Notes: generated from the sequence alone by a model not told the origin. 8,836 nucleotides of DNA from Nitratifractor sp. (GCA_024762845.1 JANTGQ010000044.1:1-8836); one strand, 5' to 3'. Shown: positions 1 through 6,625, counted from the first letter of the stretch. Numbers and translations: made by a program.

Positions 1-1
1 C

Positions 2-751
2 GATTTTAAACAGCGCCTCAATAGCACTTTAGAGTTAGCAAGTGAGAGCTTTTACCCCGCGGTTGCCATACATTCGCCATATGCGGTACACCCTGTTTTG
101 ATACAGGCTGTTTTAACTTTGGCAAAAGAGAAGGGCTTGCCAACAACAGCACACTTTTTAGAGTCTCCTGCAGAGCGTGAGTGGCTAGAGAGTAATAGTG
201 GTCTCTTTAAACCTCTTTTTGAGAAGTTTTTTAATACATCTCAAGCTGTTAATACAATAGATGGTTTTTTACGTCTCTTTAACCATACCCCTACCCTCTT
301 TACACACTGCACACTGGCAAAGAGTGATGAGTTTGAGTATATGAAAAGCCATAACCATAGGGTAATCCACTGCCCAAGATCAAACAGACTGCTCGATTGT
401 GGAAAGCTTGATATTCAAAGTTCCCCTGGTTTTACACTCGGAACAGATGGATTAAGCTCGAACTACTCACTCTCTATTTTAGATGAGCTTAAAGCTGCAG
501 TTATGATGCACTCTGATACAGATCTAAAGGCGCTTGCGACTATGTTAATTGAGAGTGTTACAAGTAACGCAGCAAAAGCACTTAATTTATCTCTGGGGGA
601 GATAAAAGAGCAAAATTTTGCCGATTTTGCCATATTCAAACTACCTGATGATTTAAGTTACTCTGATAGAGCAACTTTAGCACTCCATACTATTATTAAC
701 TGCGACAAAACAGAAGGCACAATAATTGGCGGAGAGTTTATGGAGAACTAA
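2..751 (+). CDS. Aminofutalosine/adenosine deaminase-type amidohydrolase, C-terminal part (5' end outside window)
   Basis: The frame is open from base 2, so the 5' end lies to the left and only about 249 codons are visible. The protein is a metal-dependent hydrolase of the amidohydrolase superfamily (MTA/SAH/aminofutalosine/chlorohydrolase group, cytosolic). Counting from the first visible codon, I see the HSPYAVHP motif (H24), the metal-ligand and catalytic pair in AHFLES (H51, E54), the FTHC histidine (H102) and the GTDG aspartate (D149). These match the ligands expected on the later strands of the TIM barrel; the N-terminal HxH is outside the window. In Campylobacterota this family is annotated as aminofutalosine deaminase (menaquinone by the futalosine route), and the H. 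pylori member HP0267 has also been discussed as an adenosine deaminase. The exact substrate cannot be read here. It ends 7 bases from the convergent recR stop, with no obvious terminator between them. Confidence 0.82.
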   Translation, partial: DFKQRLNSTLELASESFYPAVAIHSPYAVHPVLIQAVLTLAKEKGLPTTAHFLESPAEREWLESNSGLFKPLFEKFFNTSQAVNTIDGFLRLFNHTPTLFTHCTLAKSDEFEYMKSHNHRVIHCPRSNRLLDCGKLDIQSSPGFTLGTDGLSSNYSLSILDELKAAVMMHSDTDLKALATMLIESVTSNAAKALNLSLGEIKEQNFADFAIFKLPDDLSYSDRATLALHTIINCDKTEGTIIGGEFMEN

Positions 752-758
752 AGGTTCC

Positions 759-1328
759 CTAAAGAGTAACCCTATCCTCTATAGCCCGCGCAAGCGAGAG
801 GGTATCGACACTTTCCAATGAAATTCCAGTAGGGACACCCTGTGCTATCTTTGTAAAAGTTAAAGAGAGGTCTTCTAGCTGACTCTCTATATAGAGCATC
901 ATCGTATCACTGGCAATCGATGGTGCAAAGGCAAATATTAACTCCCGTGCATCTTTTAGGGCTTCTCTTAGGTGTACAAGGTCAAAGGTGTCAATATCGC
1001 TTAAAACATAGTAGCGTCCATTATATTGCCCAAGCTTTTCGATTGTTAAAATATCTTTTGCACTTTCAACTATGCAAACTTTGCTGCTCTCTCTTAGCTC
1101 ATCGCTACAGATATCACACAGTTCATCTTGACTTAAGTTGTTACATCTAGAGCATCTCTGTATCGACTCTACAGCCTGTTCAATAGCATGAGAGAGCTTT
1201 ATACCGTCATAGGCACCACCTGTTGCAATATGGTATGCCAGCTTTAGCGCGCTCTTTTCGCCAATACCAGGCAAGGCACCAAAAGCATCTACTAAATTAC
1301 TAAAAGGCTCTAGACCTTTATTTCTCAT
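759..1328 (-). CDS. recR: Recombination mediator protein RecR
   Basis: RecR works with RecO (and RecF in many bacteria) to load RecA onto SSB-coated single-stranded DNA during gap repair. All the family landmarks are present in 189 residues. An N-terminal helix-hairpin-helix (about 13-35, with LPGIGEKSA) is followed by a four-cysteine zinc finger (C59, C62, C71, C74). A Toprim domain starts near CIVES (E88) with the acidic DID at 111-113. The conserved C-terminal GVPTG (164-168) and LSLARAI complete it. The middle is slightly shorter than in gammaproteobacteria, which fits Campylobacterota RecR. The ATG start is preceded by AAGG about 9 bases upstream and overlaps the end of the Dabb gene by 11 bases, so the two genes are translationally linked. 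Transcription probably starts ahead of the Dabb gene. Confidence 0.96.
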   Translation of the reverse strand: MRNKGLEPFSNLVDAFGALPGIGEKSALKLAYHIATGGAYDGIKLSHAIEQAVESIQRCSRCNNLSQDELCDICSDELRESSKVCIVESAKDILTIEKLGQYNGRYYVLSDIDTFDLVHLREALKDARELIFAFAPSIASDTMMLYIESQLEDLSLTFTKIAQGVPTGISLESVDTLSLARAIEDRVTL

Positions 1329-1608
1329 AATCTACAACCTTGGTGTACTCCCCAAACTCTTTAATACTCTTAACAACCTCTTGGTGTGCAGGGTGTGGAG
1401 AGTAGATTTCTAAACCCTCTTTTGTATCGAACGTTGCTGTTAATACAAGATCCATTGCCCTGTCGGAAGCTTTAAAGTTAAGACCAACTTCCATACTCTT
1501 TAGAGGTTTAATATATGCGACTAGCTGCTCTAATCTATTTTTAATATCAACTATTTGCTCTTGTGAGCAATCTTCTTTAAATTTTACCATTACTATATGA
1601 ACAACCAT
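1318..1608 (-). CDS. Dabb (stress-responsive A/B barrel) domain protein
   Basis: This small 96-residue protein carries a single Dabb domain, a dimeric ferredoxin-like alpha/beta barrel. It opens with the usual beta strand (MVVHIVMVKFKE). A long helix and a YSPHPAHQEVV segment correspond to the family's conserved HP..H region, and a final VVDYE strand closes the fold. The biochemical role of bacterial single-domain Dabb proteins is mostly unknown. A GTG at 1614 could extend it by two residues, but I chose the ATG at 1606-1608. There an AAGGGG Shine-Dalgarno sits 5 bases upstream, and the start then matches typical Dabb N termini. It is the first gene of a two-gene unit with recR and overlaps it by 11 bases. 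Confidence 0.85.
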   Translation of the reverse strand: MVVHIVMVKFKEDCSQEQIVDIKNRLEQLVAYIKPLKSMEVGLNFKASDRAMDLVLTATFDTKEGLEIYSPHPAHQEVVKSIKEFGEYTKVVDYEK

Positions 1609-1631
1609 AACCACCCCTTAATGTTTCTAAA

Positions 1632-1637
1632 ATTATA
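1632..1637 (-). promoter_or_regulatory. Probable -10 box for the Dabb-recR operon
   Basis: On the minus strand this reads TATAAT, 23 bases upstream of the chosen Dabb start. The sequence further upstream is AT-rich with no good -35, which is usual for Campylobacterota sigma-70 promoters. It is divergent from the dnaJ promoter, about 60 bases away. Confidence 0.55.
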
Positions 1638-1673
1638 TAATAATGTGATAAAATTACGCCAAAAAAAGAGCCC

Positions 1674-1701
1674 TTGTATAACTATCTGTTTTCTCTATAT
1701 A
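1674..1701 (+). promoter_or_regulatory. Probable dnaJ promoter
   Basis: TTGTAT (1674-1679) and TATATA (1696-1701) are separated by 16 bases and lie about 31 bases ahead of the dnaJ ATG. I saw no CIRCE-type inverted repeat (TTAGCACTC-N9-GAGTGCTAA) in the gap, so HrcA control of this promoter is not supported by the sequence. Confidence 0.45.
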
Positions 1702-1732
1702 GTTTGCAAGAGTTCTTACATAAGGTTAGAAT

Positions 1733-2857
1733 ATGGAAGAATTATGCTTCTACGAAGTTTTACAAGTATCAAAAAGCGCAACAGCGACAGAGATAAAAAA
1801 AGCATACAGAAAATTAGCAATAAAGTACCACCCCGACAAAAACCCCGGAGATAAAGAGGCTGAAGAGACCTTTAAAATTATTAATGAAGCCTACGCGGTA
1901 CTCAGTGATGATAAAAAGAGAGAGATATACGATATGTATGGTAAAGAGGGTCTTCAAGGTCAAGCTGGCAGTGGCTTTGGCGGCGGAGGCATGGATGATA
2001 TTATGGATATATTCAACTCCATGTTTGGTGATAGTTTTGGTTTTGGTGGAGGTAAGTCGCAACAGCGCTCCTCTATGCAGTATCCTCTCGATATCGAGCA
2101 AGAGATCTCTTTAGAGTTTAACGAAGCAGTGTTTGGAAGTGAGAAAGAGATAGAGGTTAAATATCTCGAGCCATGTGATGACTGTAATGGAACAGGTGCA
2201 AAAGATGGTGTTCTCTCTACATGTAGCTACTGCCAGGGGCAGGGGCAAGTGGTTATGCGCCAAGGGTTTATGACTTTTGCTCAAGAGTGTCCTAAATGCC
2301 ATGGGACAGGTAAAACTTCTGGTGAGAGTTGCCCTACCTGTAAAGGTGTTGGTGGTATAGAGAAGAGCGAGAGTGTTACAATATCTATTCCTGCAGGTAT
2401 CAATGCAGGGAATAGACTACGTGTACCTGGAAAAGGAAATATAGATAGTTTTGGTCATAGAGGAGACCTCTATCTTCATTTTGATATTGAAGAGGATGAA
2501 AACTTTGTTCGTGACGGAGATGACATCTATATCGAAGTGCCTGTATTCTTTACCCAACTTCTTTTATCAGAAGAGATTACTGTGCCATCGTTAGAGGGTG
2601 AAGTCTCTATAAACTTATCACCAAAAATTAGAGACAAAGAGCACTTTATATTTAATAATAAAGGTGTTCCACACGTAAATAGCCCAAGCAGACGTGGTAG
2701 GTTTATCGTACAGATAAAAGTAAATTATCCACAAAAACTAAACAGTGAGCAAAAAGAGTTAATAGAACAATTAAACGAAAGTTTTGGTTTAGAGAGTAAA
2801 CCACATAAGAGTATCTTCGAAAACACATTTGACAGAATAAAAGATTGGATGAAGTAG
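1733..2857 (+). CDS. dnaJ: Chaperone protein DnaJ (type I, class A Hsp40)
   Basis: DnaJ is the Hsp40 co-chaperone that delivers substrates to DnaK and stimulates its ATPase. The 374-residue protein has the full class A layout. The J domain (about 4-70) carries the catalytic HPD at 33-35. A Gly/Phe-rich linker follows (about 74-108). A zinc-binding cysteine-rich domain has four CxxCxGxG repeats (cysteines 148/151, 164/167, 186/189, 200/203). Two C-terminal beta-sandwich substrate-binding domains follow, then a short dimerisation tail. The ATG at 1733 has AAGG (1722-1725) at a 7-base spacing. The gene stands alone, away from any hrcA-grpE-dnaK cluster in this window, and converges on the HU gene across a strong hairpin. 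Confidence 0.98.
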   Translation: MEELCFYEVLQVSKSATATEIKKAYRKLAIKYHPDKNPGDKEAEETFKIINEAYAVLSDDKKREIYDMYGKEGLQGQAGSGFGGGGMDDIMDIFNSMFGDSFGFGGGKSQQRSSMQYPLDIEQEISLEFNEAVFGSEKEIEVKYLEPCDDCNGTGAKDGVLSTCSYCQGQGQVVMRQGFMTFAQECPKCHGTGKTSGESCPTCKGVGGIEKSESVTISIPAGINAGNRLRVPGKGNIDSFGHRGDLYLHFDIEEDENFVRDGDDIYIEVPVFFTQLLLSEEITVPSLEGEVSINLSPKIRDKEHFIFNNKGVPHVNSPSRRGRFIVQIKVNYPQKLNSEQKELIEQLNESFGLESKPHKSIFENTFDRIKDWMK

Positions 2858-2861
2858 AAGG

Positions 2862-2897
2862 TTAAACCCAGATTTCAGACTTGAAATTCGGGTTTAA
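2862..2897. terminator. Bidirectional hairpin between dnaJ and HU, made of repeat-family ends
   Basis: TTAAACCC (2862-2869) pairs perfectly with GGGTTTAA (2890-2897). After one mismatch and a G-U pair, ATTTC (2872-2876) pairs with GAAAT (2883-2887), leaving a 6-base loop. The hairpin lies between two convergent stop codons and has only short A/T tracts on its flanks, so it probably terminates both dnaJ and HU transcripts. The first 15 bases (2862-2876) are identical in reverse complement to 7562-7576, the right end of the long repeat after murI. This suggests the hairpin belongs to that repeat family rather than being an ordinary terminator. Confidence 0.65.
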
Positions 2898-2912
2898 TAA
2901 AGAGAAGCTAAA

Positions 2913-3191
2913 TTATTTAGCTACAGCTTCTTTTAAAGATTTACCTGCTTTAAACTTAGGTGCTTTATGCGCTGGTTTAGTATAAGTTTTATCACTTCCT
3001 GGAATCTTACCACTTTTTTCTGGAACATCTGCAGCCAAAAAAGTACCAAAACCAACAAATGTTACGCTGTCCCCTTTTACCAAAACATCTTCAATAGAAT
3101 CTAAAAATGCCTTTAGTGCAGCCTCTGCACTTGCCTTACTGCTAAACTCGCCCTTCTCTTTAAAAAGCTCTACAAACTCTGCTTTAGTCAT
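2913..3191 (-). CDS. hup: HU family DNA-binding protein
   Basis: This is a small basic histone-like nucleoid protein that bends and compacts DNA as a dimer. The 92 residues fit the family: an N-terminal helical dimerisation part with MTKAEFVE, then the beta-strand signature VTFVGFGTF (about 43-51). A flexible arm follows with a proline near its tip (KIPGSDK), and the conserved C-terminal PKFKAGKSLKEAV ends the protein. The ATG is preceded by AAAGGA with a 7-base spacing. It is a monocistronic gene, divergent from lolA. It could in principle be an IHF-like subunit, but a single general HU is the simplest reading for this group. Confidence 0.95.
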   Translation of the reverse strand: MTKAEFVELFKEKGEFSSKASAEAALKAFLDSIEDVLVKGDSVTFVGFGTFLAADVPEKSGKIPGSDKTYTKPAHKAPKFKAGKSLKEAVAK

Positions 3192-3511
3192 ACTACTGTC
3201 CTTTTAATTTAATTATGTATAAATTATATGTGCCATTTCTTATAAATAGTTGAATATTTGGGCTTTTTATCTTATTTAGTGTATAAAAGTTGTATTTTTT
3301 GTCATTTTGTAGCCCATTTTTTCAACAAAATGCCTATAACCTTATATTTGCGGGGTTCTAATGTTTAGCTCTTGTAGCACTCAAGAGCTAACAATATCTT
3401 CTGATTTTATGGTAATATGTTATTTTATGCAATTACTTCACAAAAAGATTGTAGAATTTTATTAACGAACCCTATTCTTAGAGGTTCACTACAATTTCAA
3501 GGAGCAGCATA
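3192..3511. other. Intergenic region between HU and lolA with hairpins but no gene
   Basis: I find no plausible coding region in these 320 AT-rich bases. They hold the HU promoter and three inverted repeats. CATTTTGT (3303-3310) pairs with ACAAAATG (3325-3332). A 12-pair stem with one bulged T spans 3363-3393 (AGCTCTTG against CAAGAGCT, 7-base loop). GAACC (3467-3471) pairs with GGTTC (3483-3487) just ahead of the lolA ribosome binding site AAGGAG (3499-3504). The 3363-3393 stem has no T-run on either strand, so it is not a classic terminator. Possible -10 boxes for lolA are TATATT (3343-3348) and TAGAAT (3452-3457). Neither is convincing. Confidence 0.5.
3223..3228 (-). promoter_or_regulatory. 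Probable -10 box of the HU gene
   Basis: The minus strand reads TATAAT here, 31 bases upstream of the HU start codon. A poor TTCAAC is the only -35 candidate, about 19 bases further upstream. The surroundings are strongly AT-rich. Confidence 0.5.
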
Positions 3512-4042
3512 ATGCTGAAACATATTCTTACTCTTTTTATTCTAATTGCAACCACATCACTCTTTGCACAAGGTATAAATGTTCCAGTTAGTTTTGATGG
3601 TAGTTTTAGCCAACAAATTAAAAACAGCAAAGGGAAAGTATTAAAATATAGAGGAAAAGTATACTTTAACGCACCATCAGAGACAAAGTGGATATACAGA
3701 TACCCTACAAAAAAAGAGGTCTGCAGCAGCGGAAAGAACCTCGCAGTTATAGACCATGACTTAGAGCAAGTAAGTTACTATAAAATAAATAATGGTTTTA
3801 ATCTATCACGCGTTCTACACAATGCCAAACTCTATAAAGGTAGAACCTACACTACAAAGTATCAGAACACACTCTACACTATTATTTTAAACAGCAAAGG
3901 CGAAATTGAACAAATAGCTTATAAAGATAATTTAGATAACATTGTAAATATTATTTTTACAAAGATTCACTATAAAAATAGACCTATAAGTGGCAGTAAA
4001 TTTATTTGCGCAAGACCTAAAGGCTATGATACAATATATTAA
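3512..4042 (+). CDS. lolA: Outer-membrane lipoprotein carrier protein LolA
   Basis: LolA is the periplasmic chaperone that takes lipoproteins from the LolCDE transporter and carries them to the outer membrane. The 176 residues begin with a classic signal peptide: basic MLKH, a hydrophobic core, then LFA with likely cleavage after A19. The mature part reads like the divergent Campylobacterota LolA. It has the SFSQQI strand (about 31-36), YRGKVYF (46-52), the W60-containing KWIYRYP segment, a DLEQV motif (83-87) and the late IAYKDNLDN (135-143) before a closing PKGYDTI. The identity rests on these motifs and the length, since LolA is poorly conserved between phyla. The ATG has AAGGAG at a 7-base spacing. 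It leads a tight unit with arsC and the Crp/Fnr gene; secA, a common lolA neighbour, is not here. Confidence 0.85.
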   Translation: MLKHILTLFILIATTSLFAQGINVPVSFDGSFSQQIKNSKGKVLKYRGKVYFNAPSETKWIYRYPTKKEVCSSGKNLAVIDHDLEQVSYYKINNGFNLSRVLHNAKLYKGRTYTTKYQNTLYTIILNSKGEIEQIAYKDNLDNIVNIIFTKIHYKNRPISGSKFICARPKGYDTIY

Positions 4043-4055
4043 AGGATTTTCTTTG
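4041..4055 (+). promoter_or_regulatory. Ribosome binding site that sets a TTG start for arsC
   Basis: AAAGGA (4041-4046) starts inside the lolA TAA stop and lies 6 bases ahead of an in-frame TTG (4053-4055). Starting at this TTG puts the catalytic cysteine at residue 12, as in E. coli ArsC. An upstream in-frame ATG at 4026 would add nine residues without family support and lacks a good Shine-Dalgarno. Confidence 0.7.
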
Positions 4056-4397
4056 TCAACAATAGAGATATGGCACAATAACAGATGTTCAAAATCGAGA
4101 GCTGCATTTAACTACCTTAAAGAGCATGACTATTCAATAGTGGTAAGAGAGTACCTTAAAGAGCTTCCAAGTAGAGAAGAGCTTCAGTTGGTGTTAACGA
4201 AGCTTAATAGCAAACCGAGTGAGATAATTAGGAAAAAAGAGAAACTCTTTAGAGAACTTAACCTTAAAGATGCAAGCGAAGAGGAGCTGCTAGAGGCAAT
4301 GATAAAGCACCCAAAGCTAATTGAGAGACCTATTGTTGTTCGCGCTGATAGAGCGATAATAGCAAGACCGCTAGAGTTGATCGAAGAGATACTCTAG
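4053..4397 (+). CDS. arsC: Glutaredoxin-dependent arsenate reductase family protein (ArsC)
   Basis: This thioredoxin-fold enzyme of the ArsC/Spx family would reduce arsenate to arsenite using glutathione/glutaredoxin-type thiols. With the TTG start it has 114 residues. The active-site HNNRCSKS places the nucleophilic cysteine at C12. The three arginines that bind and activate arsenate in E. coli ArsC have clear counterparts: R60, R92 in IERPIVV and R105 in the ARP motif. That set argues for ArsC rather than the regulator Spx, though family members such as YffB have other or unknown substrates. The start lies 10 bases after the lolA stop, and the stop is 3 bases before the next ATG, so the three genes are probably one transcript. 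There is no arsR, arsB or acr3 nearby, so the gene is not part of a classic ars operon. Confidence 0.85.
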   Translation: MSTIEIWHNNRCSKSRAAFNYLKEHDYSIVVREYLKELPSREELQLVLTKLNSKPSEIIRKKEKLFRELNLKDASEEELLEAMIKHPKLIERPIVVRADRAIIARPLELIEEIL

Positions 4398-4400
4398 GAG

Positions 4401-5078
4401 ATGGAGTCACAGAACTATTTAGGACCATTCGAGGGCTTTGCTGACCAGCTGCGCGACGAGTTCCAACAATATGGAACGGTTATTAACTTTTCTAAACACG
4501 ATAACCCATTTGATGCAGACTTGGTGATGGATTGGTTCTATATTATACAATCTGGTAAAGTAAAAGTCTACGATATCAACTTTAAAACTAATAGAGAGCA
4601 GACTCTCTACCTATTGAGTCGAGGTGATATGTATGATGTTGTGCCACTCCTTGATAAGCAAGAGCATAATTTAGCAACAGAGGTCTTAGAAGCGGGCAGT
4701 GCTATTCGCTTTCCGCTTTATAAAGTACGTGAGTGGATTCGTGCTTTTCCCAAGTTCGAGCTACTAATTTATCAGTACGTTGCCAAGCAGATGCGTCAGG
4801 TTGAAGAGCTGGCACTTGACCTCTCTTTGTTAGAGACCAAAGAGCGATTACTAAAACTGCTGCTACATAACTTCGAGAGTATAGAGAATCGTGGTGTTAA
4901 TCTCTTAAGCAAGCTCTCCCATGCGGAGATAGCAAGTTTAATAGGTACTGTACGGCACATAATAGACAGACACCTTAAGAGTTTAAAGAGCGAGGGTGTT
5001 CTAGAATCTGGAAAAGGCAAAAAAGTAGAAATTAGCAATTTAGCGAAACTCTTAAAGTTACTCGATGAGAGTAGTTAA
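4401..5078 (+). CDS. Crp/Fnr family transcriptional regulator with atypical recognition helix
   Basis: This is a 225-residue regulator. It has an N-terminal cyclic-nucleotide-binding-like beta barrel (about 20-105), a long dimerisation helix (about 113-145) and a C-terminal Crp-type winged helix-turn-helix (about 171-205, with LSHAEIASLIG). It contains no cysteine at all, so an FNR-type iron-sulfur cluster is excluded. The barrel lacks a recognisable cAMP-binding GE...R(T/S) signature, so the ligand is unknown. The recognition helix reads TVRHIIDRHLKSL where CRP and FNR have SRETVxR. The conserved glutamate that reads the half-site is therefore replaced by H186, and the operator is probably not TGTGA or TTGAT. 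The AGGAG at 4396-4400 abuts the ATG, so translation may rely on reinitiation after arsC. Another possible Shine-Dalgarno, AAGAGA (4384-4389), is 11 bases away. No earlier in-frame start exists. Confidence 0.85.
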   Translation: MESQNYLGPFEGFADQLRDEFQQYGTVINFSKHDNPFDADLVMDWFYIIQSGKVKVYDINFKTNREQTLYLLSRGDMYDVVPLLDKQEHNLATEVLEAGSAIRFPLYKVREWIRAFPKFELLIYQYVAKQMRQVEELALDLSLLETKERLLKLLLHNFESIENRGVNLLSKLSHAEIASLIGTVRHIIDRHLKSLKSEGVLESGKGKKVEISNLAKLLKLLDESS

Positions 5079-5263
5079 ACCAGGACTTAAGTCTTTAGAG
5101 AGTATAATACGCCTGTTTTAGAGTTACACTTAAAAAATAAATCCGTATTATCTAATAGAAGTATGAGTATACATTGCCAATACTATGGTGGTGTCAATTC
5201 TATTACATAATCCGGTTTTAACTTCAACCCGAATTAGAATCTCCCTAAATTATAAGAGGATAC
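5076..5263. other. Leader/intergenic region ahead of rho packed with repeat-family ends
   Basis: No gene is seen in this region. At the Crp/Fnr stop codon begins TAAACCAGGACTTAAG, a degenerate copy of the repeat-family end that also holds the palindrome GACTTAAGTC (5084-5093). A TATAAT lies at 5103-5108 and could drive rho from about 5115, giving a leader of roughly 150 bases. The leader would contain the 5138-5220 hairpin and another partial end (CAACCCGAATTAGAAT, 5225-5240). The rho ribosome binding site AAGAGGA (5254-5260) is 3 bases from the ATG. Confidence 0.45.
5138..5220. repeat. 83-base short palindromic element of the TAAACCCGGATTAT family
   Basis: Bases 5138-5162 and 5196-5220 are inverted copies that match at 21 of 25 positions by my count, with a 33-base centre. 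The right arm, read on the minus strand (TAAAACCGGATTATGTAATA and onward), matches the left end of the 8368 element at about 23 of 26 positions. The right arm ends in GGTTTTA, so on the plus strand the hairpin could act as a terminator for the lolA-arsC-Crp/Fnr unit. Its centre does not resemble the centres of the long copies, so it may be a deletion derivative that kept only the ends. Confidence 0.7.
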
Positions 5264-6598
5264 ATGAGCGACACAAAACATCAAAGAAACAATTCAAATA
5301 ACAATAGAAAGCAACATCAGCGTACACATACACCTGTAGAGGGGTATAAACTCGAAGATTTACAGAACGAACCACTACTTAAACTTGTAGAGATTGCACA
5401 GAAGCTAAAGGTAGAAAATCCAAATGGTTACCAGCGTAAAGATTTGATTTTTGAGATATTAAAGTCTCAGGTGAGTCAAGGTGGGTATATTCTCTATACA
5501 GGTATCTTAGAGATTATGCAAGATGGTTATGGATTCTTACGCTCAATCGATGGAAACTTTGCAAACTCAAGCAACGACACATATGTAAGTGCAACTCAGA
5601 TAAAAAGATTTGCATTGAGAAATGGTGACATTATTACTGGGCAAGTGAGACAACCAAAAGATCAAGAGAAGTATTACGCTCTACTAAAGATAGAAGCGAT
5701 TAACTATATGCCTGTCGAGCAGGCAAAAATGAGACCGCTCTTTGATAACTTGACTCCACTTTATCCAAATGAGCAGCTTCAGTTAGAGTACAATCCAGTT
5801 AAACTAACAGGTAGAGTTATTGACCTCTTCTCTCCAATTGGAAAAGGGCAGCGATCACTCGTTGTTGCACCTCCTAGAACGGGAAAGACAGAACTTCTTA
5901 AAGAGATTGCCCACGGCATCACGCATAACAGCCCCGATGTAACACTGATGGTACTACTTGTAGATGAACGCCCCGAAGAGGTAACAGATATGCAGCGTTC
6001 TGTAAAAGGCGAAGTCTACAGCTCTACTTTTGACCTGCCAGCGCACAACCATGTAAGAACTGCCGAGATGGTGATAGAACGTGCAAAAAGGCGTGTAGAG
6101 ATGGGGAAAGATGTAGTAATTTTACTTGACTCTATTACCAGATTGGCTCGAGCGTATAACACTGTAACGCCAAGTTCTGGTAAAGTACTCTCTGGTGGTG
6201 TAGATGCAAATGCACTCCATAAACCAAAACGTTTCTTTGGTGCAGCGCGAAATATAGAAAATGGTGGTAGTTTAACTATTATAGCCACTGCTCTTATCGA
6301 AACAGGCTCTAAAATGGACGAAGTTATCTTTGAAGAGTTTAAAGGTACTGGAAACTCAGAAGTAGTATTAAGTAGAGCAGTCTCTGAGCGTAGAATCTAC
6401 CCTGCAATTAATGTCTCTAAATCAGGTACGAGAAAAGAGGAACTTCTACTAGATAGCGAAGTTATGCAAAAAGTATGGGCAATTCGTAACGCAATGCAGA
6501 ATATGGAAGAGGTAGAGGGCTTACGATTCCTCTTTAAGAAAATGCTCGGAACAAAAACAAATGGCGAGTTTTTATCTATTATGAATAATGGCGCATAG
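5264..6598 (+). CDS. rho: Transcription termination factor Rho
   Basis: Rho is the hexameric RNA-dependent ATPase that pulls transcripts off RNA polymerase. The 444-residue protein has the full domain order. A basic, N/Q/H/R-rich tail of about 25 residues comes first, then the helical N-terminal part with DLQNEPLLKLVEIAQ. The cold-shock-like primary RNA site follows (LEIMQDGYGFLR, 82-93). The RecA-type motor has Walker A APPRTGKT (202-209, K208), DERPEEV (234-240) and Walker B VVILLDS (284-290, D289). It also has the Q-loop region (309-330, GGVDANALHKPKRFFGAARN), the R-loop EEFKGTGN (K360) and the arginine finger in SGTRKEELL (R390). It is about 25 residues longer than E. coli Rho, mostly in the N-terminal tail. 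It is followed 27 bases later by murI, the same gene pair I recall in H. pylori. Confidence 0.98.
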   Translation: MSDTKHQRNNSNNNRKQHQRTHTPVEGYKLEDLQNEPLLKLVEIAQKLKVENPNGYQRKDLIFEILKSQVSQGGYILYTGILEIMQDGYGFLRSIDGNFANSSNDTYVSATQIKRFALRNGDIITGQVRQPKDQEKYYALLKIEAINYMPVEQAKMRPLFDNLTPLYPNEQLQLEYNPVKLTGRVIDLFSPIGKGQRSLVVAPPRTGKTELLKEIAHGITHNSPDVTLMVLLVDERPEEVTDMQRSVKGEVYSSTFDLPAHNHVRTAEMVIERAKRRVEMGKDVVILLDSITRLARAYNTVTPSSGKVLSGGVDANALHKPKRFFGAARNIENGGSLTIIATALIETGSKMDEVIFEEFKGTGNSEVVLSRAVSERRIYPAINVSKSGTRKEELLLDSEVMQKVWAIRNAMQNMEEVEGLRFLFKKMLGTKTNGEFLSIMNNGA

Positions 6599-6625
6599 AC
6601 GCAAACAGTTAAAAAAGAGTAATTG

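Noticed and set aside
920..1150. Plus-strand reading frame opposite recR
   Set aside because: It lies wholly inside recR on the other strand, has no ribosome binding site and resembles no family; it is a shadow of the real gene.
1609..1732. CIRCE (HrcA) operator ahead of dnaJ
   Set aside because: No TTAGCACTC-N9-GAGTGCTAA-like inverted repeat is present in the gap.
1597..1854. Plus-strand frame across the Dabb-dnaJ gap and into dnaJ
   Set aside because: It covers the divergent promoters and then reads dnaJ out of frame; the composition is low complexity and lysine/arginine-rich.
3363..3393. Rho-independent terminator for a gene in the HU-lolA gap
   Set aside because: The stem is strong, but there is no T-run on either side and no gene ends nearby on either strand.
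3990..4052. Extended N terminus for arsC overlapping lolA
   Set aside because: The added residues do not belong to the ArsC fold, and the TTG at 4053 has a well-placed AAAGGA and puts the active cysteine at position 12.
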